This document shows, piece by piece, positions 1 through 7,667 of a stretch of DNA of 13,160 nucleotides. The notes under the pieces were generated by a model, which saw only the letters and a list, made by a program, of their open reading frames with translations, was not told the DNA's origin and ran no database searches. The position numbers were made by a program, and so were the translations under genes. The first letter of the stretch is position 1. Every line of letters starts with the position of its first letter. This DNA is from an uncultured Mollicutes bacterium (GTDB lineage: Bacteria > Bacillota_I > Bacilli_A > RFN20 > CAG-449), in contig URVS01000016.1 in NCBI GenBank assembly GCA_900551385.1, forward strand, positions 1 through 13,160, written 5' to 3'.

Positions 1-1477
1 CCCATACTTCTAATCCAATTCTATTTTGTTCTTGTTCATTTAAAGCAAAATGTTTCATTTCTACTGAGCAACCATAATTTTGTAAGCCTCTAACAATAGT
101 ACAGCCTAAAACAGTAGTTAAATATGTATCTTCAGAGAAATATTCCCAGTTTCTTCCACCAAATGGTGATCTATGAAGATTAACGCCAGGTCCAAATACA
201 CCTTGTACACCTAAAGCTTTCATTTCATTAGCAAAATTAGTTGCGTAATTATAAATTAGTTTTTTATTAAAGCTCATAGCTAAAATTGTTGTTGATGGAT
301 TACCTGTACCTCTAGGTTTACCAGCAAAACCTTTAATTTGAATCATTGAATCATAGCAATATAATCTAGGTTTACCAACTGAAGAAATAGCTTTATTACC
401 TGAATTAGCATTATTAACTAATCCTATTGCTTCATCATATTTTACTTGATTTAATACTTCTTCCCATTTTTCATCATTATAATTTTGACCTAATTGTAAA
501 CCAAGTTCAGTAGGAATACCTGCTGAATCAGCAAGTTTTAATGAAGTTGAAGCACCCCAAGTAGGTTTTTCTAAATTAATTTCTTCACCAAATTCATCAA
601 CACTAGCATTATCAAATCTTGAAGCAGATTCACTAGTATATAACCATGCATCTTTAGCACCATCAGATAAAGCTCTTTTCTTTACTTCATCAGTCATAGC
701 TGGAATATTATAACCTTCAGCAAAATCATTTCTTGACATAAAAGGAATATTAGCATTATAGTCACTTTCAACGCCGTCAATAGAAAATCCATCAATAGCA
801 TCATCACCAGTAAATAAATTTTTAACTTCTACACCTGTATATTTATCAGTTGGACATTTAATTGTTTCATCAACTTTATAAGTTAAAATAGCATCTTCAT
901 TATTAATTTTTTTAATATTATGAGAATCTGTCATTAACTTAATTTGATAATCACCAGCTTCTAATTCATATCCAGCAAAATCATTATTATTTTTATCATA
1001 ACAATCGTAAGATAAAAAATCATAAGCATCAATTTCAATACTAATAGTTTGACTTGTATTAGGTGCAAGTAATTCAGTTTTATTAAAGCCTACTAAAGAA
1101 ACATAAGATTTTTCAATCCCACCTTTAGTGTAAGGTAAAGTAACATAAGCTTCTACAATATCTTTACCAGCTTTATCACCAGTATTAGTAACTTCTACAT
1201 CAATTTTAAATTTAGTATTTTCATTAATTGAAGTATTAATTTCTGGTTCAGTTTTTACAATTTTCCAATCAAAAGTTGTATATGATAAGCCATAACCAAA
1301 TGGATATTGAACTATTCCATCATATCCTTTAGCCCCTTCTCCATATAAAGAAGTATTGTCTACATTATTATATACACCTTCATGATCAGCAGTTTCAAAC
1401 CACTTATACCCAACATAAATACCTTCTACATAATCAACACCCCAGCCATTTTCATTAGGGCTATTAGTGTAACCATT
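1..1477 (-). CDS. GH3 beta-glucosidase-like, downstream part (Fn3-like domain and start of TIM barrel), frameshifted and cut by window edge
   Basis: This frame is open from 1477 to the left edge with no stop and continues the protein begun at 2420. It starts GYTNSPNENGWG and then shows the usual end of the GH3 C-terminal domain (VEGIYVGYKWFE, QYPFGYGLSYT). A fibronectin-III-like domain follows at about 1265-905 (VTNTGDKAGK, LPYTKGG, ELEAGDYQIKL). After a linker comes the front of the GH3 (beta/alpha)8 barrel, with GPGVNLHRSPFGGRNWE and FSED at about 130-190 and KHF at 47-55, the substrate-binding motifs of the family. The catalytic nucleophile Asp would lie beyond the window. The order C-domain, Fn3, barrel is the inverted arrangement known in some Ruminococcus and Butyrivibrio enzymes. 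There is no ribosome binding site here, so it is not an independent gene. The family hydrolyses beta-linked glycosides; the substrate cannot be told from the sequence. Confidence 0.85.
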
Positions 1478-2420
1478 TTATTGTATCTGCTAATTTACCT
1501 GAAAAAGGAGTATCACCATATAATAAACTTGGTATAGATGTAGCCGCTTGAGTACCAGTTGTACCAACATAAACACAAGCATCTAAACCCTTAATTGTGT
1601 TCATAAATGATAATTCCATCATATTACCAGTATTGATAATAACGATTACTTTTTCATAATTTTCACCTAAATATTTAAGCATTTCCTCTTCTTCAGTAGA
1701 AATTTCTAAATAATGACGAGAATTATCTGTTACTTGACCTGGTCCACCTTTTTCTTGATAATTAGGTAAATCAATGTTTTCATGGCAAACTCGAGAAATA
1801 ACTGCAATAGCAGTAGAAGAATATTCTTTAGCTCTTTGTAATAAATCTGAAGAATATTTATCCATTGATGGTTCTCTTAATAATCTAGCAGTTGTCCTAT
1901 CAATTTCATTTGGATTTTTAATTAAATTAACAGGTTCACACCATGATTTATAAAAATCTTGGATTTCACTATTAGTGGAAATACCATATCTTTTTAATGC
2001 TTTTATTAAATCAACTGCACTATTGATATCGTCATTTTCTGGTCTAACTTGTCCAGAACAACCATTACCAATACCGCCATAAACCCAATCAACAGATCCA
2101 TAACCGAAAACATTAACTTTCTTATCATCAGTTTTAGATAAAGGTAAAACATTATCATTTTTTAATAATGTTGCTCCTTCTAATTCAACTTCTTTAGCAA
2201 GTTCACTAGCCGCCGCTTGAGCTTTATCAACAGCAGAATTATCTACTATTGGTGGACATAAATACGCTGTAAGCTGTAAAGCAAATGTATCAGCTACAGA
2301 ATTACCTATATTAACCGCGGCAATTAAAGCAATCATAACAATACTACAAATCACTCGATTAATAATCCATCCTTTAGTAACATTACCATAAAGTTTTGTA
2401 AAGAAATTTTTTTCTTTCAT
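1464..2420 (-). CDS. GH3 beta-glucosidase-like, upstream part: membrane anchor and GH3 C-terminal domain, ends at a frameshift
   Basis: The start ATG has a perfect AGGAGG six bases upstream. Residues 1-16 are basic and 18-38 form one hydrophobic segment (signal anchor or uncleaved signal peptide), which puts the enzyme outside the cell. From about residue 68 comes the GH3 C-terminal alpha/beta domain: AKEVELEGATLLKN and LPL, a glycine-rich stretch after VFGYGS, AIAVISRVCHE, and finally DTPFSGKLADTI. The frame then hits TAA, while the next frame continues the same domain without loss (GYTNSPNENGWG). Removing one base from the A4 run at 1476-1479 joins the two as DTINGYTNS. The break is therefore a one-base indel, either a true mutation or an assembly error. 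A GH3 annotation is secure; activity is not, because of the break and because the rest of the gene is missing. It lies 120 nt downstream of the sensor kinase and has its own promoter. Confidence 0.85.
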   Translation of the reverse strand: MKEKNFFTKLYGNVTKGWIINRVICSIVMIALIAAVNIGNSVADTFALQLTAYLCPPIVDNSAVDKAQAAASELAKEVELEGATLLKNDNVLPLSKTDDKKVNVFGYGSVDWVYGGIGNGCSGQVRPENDDINSAVDLIKALKRYGISTNSEIQDFYKSWCEPVNLIKNPNEIDRTTARLLREPSMDKYSSDLLQRAKEYSSTAIAVISRVCHENIDLPNYQEKGGPGQVTDNSRHYLEISTEEEEMLKYLGENYEKVIVIINTGNMMELSFMNTIKGLDACVYVGTTGTQAATSIPSLLYGDTPFSGKLADTIKWLH

Positions 2421-2456
2421 ATAACCTCCTTAGCTCATTGCATATAAAAAAGCATA

Positions 2457-2486
2457 ATTATAGCAATGATACCGATTACATTGTTA
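2457..2486 (-). promoter_or_regulatory. Extended -10 promoter of the GH3 gene with an overlapping inverted repeat
   Basis: On the minus strand TGCTATAAT (2465-2457) is an extended -10 element about 36 nt before the GH3 start. There is no good -35 at 16-18 bp, which suits an extended -10. An inverted repeat, TAACAATG (2486-2479) and CATTGCTA (2468-2461), with one mismatch and a 10-nt spacer, overlaps the -10. This position fits a repressor site. The regulator is unknown. Confidence 0.5.
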
Positions 2487-2540
2487 CAAATTACGCTACA
2501 AATATTCAATACGCTTATCACACACGTTTATTTTTTCTTC

Positions 2541-3896
2541 TTATTCGTGAAGATTATTTTCATTTTGAGGAATTAATATCATTAAATAAAAAACATTATC
2601 AATAACTTTTATATTTAATGTTCCATTATATTTATCAACTATTGCTTTAATACTTTTCGTACCAAAACCATGATAACCATTTTTATCTTTTGTAGTTTTT
2701 GGTAATCCATCTTCATCAAAAACAATGTCTCCAGAAAAACTATTAGAAATAACAATTGAAATCATATTAATTTTATTTTCAATAGCTAAAGATATAACTC
2801 TTTTATTAGTATCTTCTATTTTTAAACATGCTTCTATAGCGTTATCCAAAGCATTACCAAATAATGAATAAATATCTACTTCATTCATAAATGACATTAT
2901 TTCTCCATTTGCAATTACAGATAACGCTATATTATTTTTATAACATCTTATACTTTTTTCTGTTAATATAACATTTATTGCTTCATTACTAGTTTTAACA
3001 AACGAATCATAAAAACCTACTGAATCTTCTATATCTATCAAAGATTCACTTGAAATAGTTTTTTGTCCTTTTAATTCTCTTATTTGATGTTTTAAATCAT
3101 GACATTTTAAATTAATTAAATCTATGTTTTCTTTTGATAAATTATATTGTTCTTCTGCTCTTTTCCATAAAGCTTGTAATGTTTGATTTTCTTTTTTTAC
3201 CCTATTAGAATCAATCATTGTAAATAAAGCATATAATAATAAAACACAACAGAAACAATTATATAAATTATTTATTAAACTAGTTACAATGTTTCCACCA
3301 TCACCAAACGCAACCACTAAAGAATTAAATAAAATATCAATAAACAATCCTACACCTACGAAAATAAGCATAGTATCTGATTTAACATCAAAATCTTTTT
3401 TTCTTTCAATTCTTTTAGCAAATAAATAATAAAAGAAAATATAAGAAGCAACAAAACAAAAGAAATAGATCCAACAATAAAAAAACGAATGTAAACTAAA
3501 GTCTTTAAAAAACAAAACATTACTCGCATACATATCATATATAGGTGGTCTATCCCAAATTATCAATGACATCATAAAGCTTGTTAATTCATAAGAAAAA
3601 TGTTGTACTGTATAAGCAGCAAAACCAATAAATATCATAGTTATTAAAGATCTATCGAAAGAAAATTTTAATACTCCAATAGAAAATATAAATATCAAAG
3701 GAAATATTAAAGTAGAAACAAAAGTATTATCAATAGGTAATAACCCAAGTAATAAAGCAAATCCCATATTTAACAAAATGCCAAAAATTAATCTAAGCCA
3801 AAATAAGGGTTTCTTTTTTAAAGTTATTCCAAATAATAATTCACCAATATATATTTCAATAACAAATATGATTTTATAAATAAATAAATTTGACAT
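2541..3896 (-). CDS. Membrane sensor histidine kinase, GHKL/AgrC-like
   Basis: About 451 residues. The N-terminal half is hydrophobic, with roughly six membrane helices up to about residue 228, and has no recognisable extracellular sensor domain. A helical linker leads to the phospho-acceptor motif KCHDLKHQI (His near 266), then an N box FGNALDNAIEAC (near 346-357) and a G box GYHGFGTKS (near 408-416). These are the marks of the GHKL ATPase of AgrC/VirS-type kinases. The start is set at ATG 3896, one base after the stop of the response regulator gene, with GGTGAT upstream. A TTG at 3920 would add eight residues but has no ribosome binding site. The gene is almost certainly co-transcribed and translationally coupled with the regulator. 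No agrB/agrD-like peptide genes lie nearby, so the signal is unknown. Confidence 0.88.
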   Translation of the reverse strand: MSNLFIYKIIFVIEIYIGELLFGITLKKKPLFWLRLIFGILLNMGFALLLGLLPIDNTFVSTLIFPLIFIFSIGVLKFSFDRSLITMIFIGFAAYTVQHFSYELTSFMMSLIIWDRPPIYDMYASNVLFFKDFSLHSFFYCWIYFFCFVASYIFFYYLFAKRIERKKDFDVKSDTMLIFVGVGLFIDILFNSLVVAFGDGGNIVTSLINNLYNCFCCVLLLYALFTMIDSNRVKKENQTLQALWKRAEEQYNLSKENIDLINLKCHDLKHQIRELKGQKTISSESLIDIEDSVGFYDSFVKTSNEAINVILTEKSIRCYKNNIALSVIANGEIMSFMNEVDIYSLFGNALDNAIEACLKIEDTNKRVISLAIENKINMISIVISNSFSGDIVFDEDGLPKTTKDKNGYHGFGTKSIKAIVDKYNGTLNIKVIDNVFYLMILIPQNENNLHE

Positions 3897-3897
3897 A

Positions 3898-4659
3898 TTA
3901 TTTTTTATCACCAAAAACAAAATAATTGTTTAACTTTTCCATAAAATTTTTCTTTTTCAAATGAGAAATTTGAATTATATCATTACCAACTTTACATTCA
4001 TATCCTTTGACACTATTAACATGCGCAAGATTAACAAAATAACATCTATTACAAAATTCAAATTGTTCATTTTCTAATTCTTTACTTGCTTTATTCATCG
4101 TACCATATACTTCATAATCACCATATATAGTATGATAAATTAAAGAATGCCCCATTACTTCAATATAATAAATTTCTGAAGGTGAAATAGTAACATTTTC
4201 TTTTACTGTTTTAATTAACATTTTCTTTTGTTGAGATTTCTTTTTAGCTTTTAAATTAACCATAGCACGATCAATTTTCATAGATAATTTATAATAATTA
4301 ACAGGTTTAACTATAAAATCAAAAGCAGATACTTCATATCCTTTAATTGCATATTGAGCCATATTAGTAACAAATATAATCATGACATCTTTATCATGTT
4401 TTCTTAATAATGTTGATGTTTCAAAACCATTACCATCAGGTAATTCAATATCAATTAAAACTAAGTCACTAGTAACATATTTATCTAAAAAATCTTTTAC
4501 CAAACTATAAATTTTAATTTCAAATTTAATATTTTTTTCTTCACCATATTTTAAAAAATATTCGCTTAATAATCTACCAGCTTCATTATCATCTTCTAAG
4601 ATAGCAATTTTGTAAGACTCATTATTTTGTATATTTTCTTTTGTTAGATCTTCTTCCAT
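3898..4659 (-). CDS. Response regulator, receiver plus LytTR DNA-binding domain
   Basis: 253 residues. The receiver domain (about 15-125) has the acidic pair D23/D24 in ILEDDNEAG, the phospho-acceptor D70 in VLIDIELPDG, T98 in FVTNM and K118 in VKP. The C-terminal part (about 147-250) has the LytTR pattern: NVTISPSEIYYIEV, then HSLIYHTIYGDYEV, and FEFCNRCYFVNLAHV. This makes it an AgrA/LytR-like transcription factor that would be phosphorylated by the kinase encoded next to it. The start ATG has AGAGGT upstream and a near-consensus promoter at 4684-4712. It is the first gene of the two-gene unit. Its targets are not shown by the sequence; the GH3 gene downstream is the nearest candidate. About ten residues before the receiver are an unusual but small extension. 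Confidence 0.9.
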   Translation of the reverse strand: MEEDLTKENIQNNESYKIAILEDDNEAGRLLSEYFLKYGEEKNIKFEIKIYSLVKDFLDKYVTSDLVLIDIELPDGNGFETSTLLRKHDKDVMIIFVTNMAQYAIKGYEVSAFDFIVKPVNYYKLSMKIDRAMVNLKAKKKSQQKKMLIKTVKENVTISPSEIYYIEVMGHSLIYHTIYGDYEVYGTMNKASKELENEQFEFCNRCYFVNLAHVNSVKGYECKVGNDIIQISHLKKKNFMEKLNNYFVFGDKK

Positions 4660-4683
4660 ATTTACCTCTTAGTCTTTTTTTTG

Positions 4684-4712
4684 ATAATATAACATTTGTT
4701 ATTCTTTGTCAA
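4684..4712 (-). promoter_or_regulatory. Sigma-A type promoter of the two-component operon
   Basis: On the minus strand TTGACA (4712-4707) and TATTAT (4689-4684) are separated by exactly 17 bp. The start codon follows about 24 nt after the -10. This is the best promoter match in the window. Confidence 0.75.
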
Positions 4713-4742
4713 ATAACTAAAAAAATGATATTTTATAATTAA

Positions 4743-4764
4743 TATTAAATATTAATATTTAATA
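4743..4764. repeat. 22-bp perfect AT palindrome upstream of the two-component promoter
   Basis: Bases 4743-4764 read the same on both strands (arms ATTAAATATT around the centre at 4753/4754, plus one flanking pair). It lies about 31 bp upstream of the -35 box, where an activator might bind. It is made only of A and T in a very AT-rich gap, so chance is a real alternative. Next to it, 4778-4783 and 4804-4809 form another 6-bp inverted repeat downstream of the HAD gene; it has no U-tail, so it is not called a terminator. Confidence 0.35.
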
Positions 4765-4819
4765 ATTAATCAAATTTACAAACAACTTTATATTATAAAA
4801 AAAGTTTGTTATGTGTATT

Positions 4820-5515
4820 TTAAAGTATTTCTTCAACTTTTTTTAAATTATCAATAATATAATCAATATTTTCATTAATTTTTATATCTTTTTTATGTTT
4901 ATTAAAAAAACATGTCTTCATATTATATTCATGACCACCTTTTATATCAGAAGATAACGAATCACCTATTATCATACATTCATTTGGTAAGACATTAATT
5001 TTTTGATTTAATTCTTTAAAAGCTTCTTTAAAAAATTCTTTATTTGGTTTAGAATAACCTATTTTTTCAGAAATAAAATAATAAGAAAAATATTTTTTAA
5101 TATTGGCAATTTCTAAACGATGAATTTGTTGATTATATGGTCCATTACTTGCTACACATAAAATATATTTTTTATTTAAATATGATAACATTTCTACAGC
5201 ATTATCAATTAAAATGGCACTATTATATAATGCTGATCTAAAATATTTTTCAAATACAACACCATCAAAATTAATATCCAAAGCATTAAAAACATTATTC
5301 CATCTAATTTTTTCTAATTCTTGAAAAGTTAATTCACCTTTTTCAATTTGTAGCCATAATTTATTATTTTCTTGAGTAAAAATATCATACATATATGGTT
5401 GATATTCTTTTAAAGAGAAATGATTAAAACCATTTTTCATAGTTTCTTTAACATATTCATCAAAATCAAGAAGAGTGTTATCAATATCTATAAATATTAC
5501 TTTAATGTTTTCCAT
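4820..5515 (-). CDS. HAD-superfamily phosphatase, YjjG/YfnB-like
   Basis: 231 residues, the normal length of the family. All four HAD motifs are present: I, FIDIDNTLLD with the nucleophile D10 and acid/base D12; II, ASNG with S123; III, K156 in YSKPNKEFF; IV, GDSLSSD with D185 and D190. The alpha-helical cap between motifs I and II (about 18-95) resembles YjjG/YfnB nucleotidase-like members, which dephosphorylate nucleoside monophosphates or small sugar phosphates; the substrate here is inferred only. It is soluble, with no signal peptide. It follows the ABC permease after 19 nt. No Shine-Dalgarno sequence is visible before the ATG, so translation may depend on coupling to the permease. It is probably the last gene of the XRE-ABC operon, although the functional link is unclear. 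Confidence 0.88.
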   Translation of the reverse strand: MENIKVIFIDIDNTLLDFDEYVKETMKNGFNHFSLKEYQPYMYDIFTQENNKLWLQIEKGELTFQELEKIRWNNVFNALDINFDGVVFEKYFRSALYNSAILIDNAVEMLSYLNKKYILCVASNGPYNQQIHRLEIANIKKYFSYYFISEKIGYSKPNKEFFKEAFKELNQKINVLPNECMIIGDSLSSDIKGGHEYNMKTCFFNKHKKDIKINENIDYIIDNLKKVEEIL

Positions 5516-5534
5516 AAAGATATTAAAGCATAAA

Positions 5535-6281
5535 TTAAATTAAATCTCTATGTAATTTAACAATAAAAATAAATACTGCTGATAAATAAATTATTACAAT
5601 ATAAATTAAACATATTATAAAAGATAAAATTATATTATTAACATCTTCATTCATTATAAATTGACCTATATTAATCGCGTGATAAAAAGGAAATATTTCA
5701 CAAACAATTTTAAATCCACCATCAATATTATCTAAAGGAAAAAACATTCCTCCAAGCAAAGAACAAGCAGTAGGAATAATACTAGAAACTCCTCCAACCG
5801 CTTTTAAAGAAAGAAGACTACCAAATAAAACACCAAAGCCAATAAATATTAAAGATATTGGAAATAATCCTAATATTAAATATAATAAATTAATTCTAAA
5901 CGTTAATCCAAAACATAAACCGACAATAATAATGATTATTTCTTGAATAAACGCTAGAGGAAGATTACATAAAGTATAACCTAAAACAAAATCAATTGGT
6001 TTCATAGGAGTTGATTTTAATCTTAATAAATATTTTTCTTCTTTATCATGACTAATCATATTTCCACTAAAAATTGTTAAAAAAGAAAAACTAAAAATAA
6101 TTATTGATATAGTTAAATGAGTTATTTCAAATTGAGGAGTATAAGAAATATTTCCTATCGCTTTAACCATTATTTGTAAAACAACAAATAATAATATAGG
6201 TAAAATAAACATAAAAATCCATGATAAAGGATCTAATAATATTTCTTTAAAATTTCTTTTAGCAAATTGTAAATATCTCAT
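5535..6281 (-). CDS. ABC-2 type transporter permease
   Basis: 248 residues with six predicted membrane helices (about 20-40, 55-75, 100-125, 132-155, 160-182 and 218-242), the topology of ABC-2 permeases of the DrrB/NatB/YadH type. The segment around 80-95 (EEKYLLRLKSTPM) before helix 3 is the typical cytoplasmic coupling region, and GMFFPL with PFYHAI near 178-202 is characteristic. The start ATG has a strong GGAGGAG. The TGA stop of the ATPase gene overlaps this ATG (ATGA), so the two are translationally coupled and should form one exporter, as a dimer of each subunit. Substrate unknown; such systems export drugs, lipids, polysaccharides or peptides. Confidence 0.9.
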   Translation of the reverse strand: MRYLQFAKRNFKEILLDPLSWIFMFILPILLFVVLQIMVKAIGNISYTPQFEITHLTISIIIFSFSFLTIFSGNMISHDKEEKYLLRLKSTPMKPIDFVLGYTLCNLPLAFIQEIIIIIVGLCFGLTFRINLLYLILGLFPISLIFIGFGVLFGSLLSLKAVGGVSSIIPTACSLLGGMFFPLDNIDGGFKIVCEIFPFYHAINIGQFIMNEDVNNIILSFIICLIYIVIIYLSAVFIFIVKLHRDLI

Positions 6282-7000
6282 ATTTCTCCTCCAGAAATTT
6301 TTATAAAAGCATTTTCTATATTATTTTCATTAGTTATTTGATATAAATTATCTAATTTACCTTCAAAAATTAAATTACCATCTTTAATAATACCTATATT
6401 ATCCGCTAGAGCTTCTACTTCTTCTAAATAATGAGTTGTTAAAACAATAGTCATAGTTTTCTTTAATTTTAATATTAATTTCCATAATTCTCTTCTAGAA
6501 ATAACGTCTAAGCCTAATGTTGGCTCATCTAAATATAATATTTTTGGATTAGAAACTAAAGACATACAAATTGATAATCTTTTTTGATATCCTCCTGATA
6601 ATTTATTAGCAATTCTATTTTTATAATCTTCTAAAGAAAAAATTTTAATTAATTCATTAGTCCTATTAATTAATTCTTCTTTATTTATATTATAAATTTT
6701 ACCCATTAAATAAATATTCTCATAAACAGTTAATTTCATTGATAAAGCTGTTTCTTGAGGACAAATAGAAGATATTTCTTTTATTTTAGATATATCTTTA
6801 ACTAAATCATAATTATCAATTATAGCAGTACCATTACTAGAAGATATTAAACCTGTAAGCATTTTAATAGTAGTGGATTTACCAGCGCCATTAAGTCCTA
6901 AAAAAGCATATATTTCATTTTCATTAACATGAATATTTAAATTATTAACTGCTAATTTATCTTTAAATTTTTTACTTAAATTAATTGTTTGAATTATCAT
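6278..7000 (-). CDS. ABC transporter ATP-binding protein (partner of the ABC-2 permease)
   Basis: 240 residues from ATG 7000 (MIIQTINLSKKF), a start that matches the usual N terminus of the family. An upstream TTG at 7066 in the same frame would add 22 odd basic residues inside the regulator gene and is less likely. Walker A GLNGAGKST (35-43), Q-loop Q82 (SICPQET), signature LSGGYQKR (134-141), Walker B ILYLDEP (154-160), D-loop and switch H190 (LTTHYLEE) are all intact. The protein hydrolyses ATP at the inner membrane to drive the permease encoded next. The C-terminal AFIKISGGE resembles DrrA/CcmA-type ATPases. The gene overlaps the 3' end of the XRE regulator by 20 nt and the permease by 4 nt, so the three are one transcript. 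Confidence 0.93.
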   Translation of the reverse strand: MIIQTINLSKKFKDKLAVNNLNIHVNENEIYAFLGLNGAGKSTTIKMLTGLISSSNGTAIIDNYDLVKDISKIKEISSICPQETALSMKLTVYENIYLMGKIYNINKEELINRTNELIKIFSLEDYKNRIANKLSGGYQKRLSICMSLVSNPKILYLDEPTLGLDVISRRELWKLILKLKKTMTIVLTTHYLEEVEALADNIGIIKDGNLIFEGKLDNLYQITNENNIENAFIKISGGEI

Positions 7001-7409
7001 TATTGAATTTCTCTTTTGCTTTAAATATTTCTTGAGCAAAGCTTTCATAATCTTCAGCTTTAACAAACGCTATACCTTGTTTTAAATCACCTAAACAAAG
7101 TAAAACATCGCCAATTTTATAATTCATTTTTTCTAAACATTCATCTGTTAATTGTAGCTTCTTATCATTATCAATTTTACAATAACCAAACATAAATTTA
7201 TCATTAGGAGCAATATTATCATTTTGTAATAATTCATCAAGAGAAATATTATATATTTTACATAATTCTTGGCAATTATAAATATCTGGTAAAGTTTGCC
7301 CTAATTCCCATTTAGATATAGTTTGACGTGAAACATTTATTTTTTCTGCTAAATCTTCTTGAGTATAATTATGGTATTTTCTTAATTTAATTAATATATC
7401 TTTTAACAT
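6981..7409 (-). CDS. XRE-family transcription regulator with AbrB/SpoVT-like C-terminal domain
   Basis: 142 residues. Residues 1-62 form a helix-turn-helix of the Cro/CI type: YTQEDLAEKINVSRQTISKW, then LPDIYNCQELCKIYNISLDELL. After a short linker, residues 75-120 (GYCKIDNDKKLQLTDECL, then IGDVLLCLGDLKQGIAFVK) have the beta-strand pattern of AbrB/MazE-like swapped-hairpin domains ("grI.lP..l...l.i.pGD.llvlgd...Gial"). This assignment is by pattern and is less certain than the HTH. The start ATG has AGAGGA upstream. It is the first gene of the exporter operon and overlaps the ATPase start by 20 nt. Most likely it represses or activates its own operon in response to something the exporter handles (inference). 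Confidence 0.88.
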   Translation of the reverse strand: MLKDILIKLRKYHNYTQEDLAEKINVSRQTISKWELGQTLPDIYNCQELCKIYNISLDELLQNDNIAPNDKFMFGYCKIDNDKKLQLTDECLEKMNYKIGDVLLCLGDLKQGIAFVKAEDYESFAQEIFKAKEKFNNDNSNN

Positions 7410-7429
7410 AAATTTTTCCTCTTAATAAA

Positions 7430-7461
7430 ATTATATATTATTAAAATATATTATTCTACAA
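7430..7461 (-). promoter_or_regulatory. Candidate promoter of the XRE-ABC operon
   Basis: On the minus strand TTGTAG (7461-7456) is followed after 18 bp by TATATAAT (7437-7430), about 20 nt before the XRE start. The same arrangement precedes prs. Scoring is weak because the region is nearly pure A/T. The rest of the 7410-7667 gap holds only the prs terminator; I see no gene in it. Confidence 0.4.
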
Positions 7462-7620
7462 ACCATTTTTTACATTAAATGTTAACTTTAGTTGCAAAAA
7501 TAAAATTAATTTCATACCACATTATTTAAGATATTTTATAATATTTAAATTCGTTAGGATTTTCTTTTATTATTCCTTAAGCATTTAATAAATAATTCAA
7601 ATTCTTTCATATTTTTATTT

Positions 7621-7650
7621 AAAAAAATCCCACAAGAATAACTTGTGGGA
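7621..7650 (-). terminator. Intrinsic terminator of prs
   Basis: Perfect 9-bp stem TCCCACAAG / CTTGTGGGA with loop TTATT, followed by seven T on the minus strand, 18 nt after the prs stop. Confidence 0.93.
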
Positions 7651-7667
7651 ATAATTATAAACTTTAA

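Noticed and set aside
2489..2516. LytTR binding boxes upstream of the GH3 gene
   Set aside because: The two TACGCT repeats are 18 bp apart and do not match the usual LytTR direct repeats with about 21-22 bp spacing; kept only as an unnamed repeat.
3356..3538. 60-codon minus-strand frame inside the sensor kinase gene
   Set aside because: It lies in another frame of the kinase's membrane region; its hydrophobicity is a by-product of the AT-rich membrane codons, and it has no separate ribosome binding site.
3897..3920. TTG start extending the sensor kinase into the regulator gene
   Set aside because: No ribosome binding site before it; ATG 3896 has GGTGAT and directly follows the regulator stop.
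4778..4809. Terminator after the HAD gene
   Set aside because: The 6-bp stem has a large uneven interior and no T-tract after it.
7001..7066. N-terminal extension of the ABC ATPase to TTG 7066
   Set aside because: Adds basic residues absent from the family; MIIQTINLSKKF at 7000 is the typical start.
7554..7610. 18-codon minus-strand frame (MKEFELFIKC...) after the prs terminator
   Set aside because: Very short, no ribosome binding site, no promoter between it and the terminator; expected by chance.
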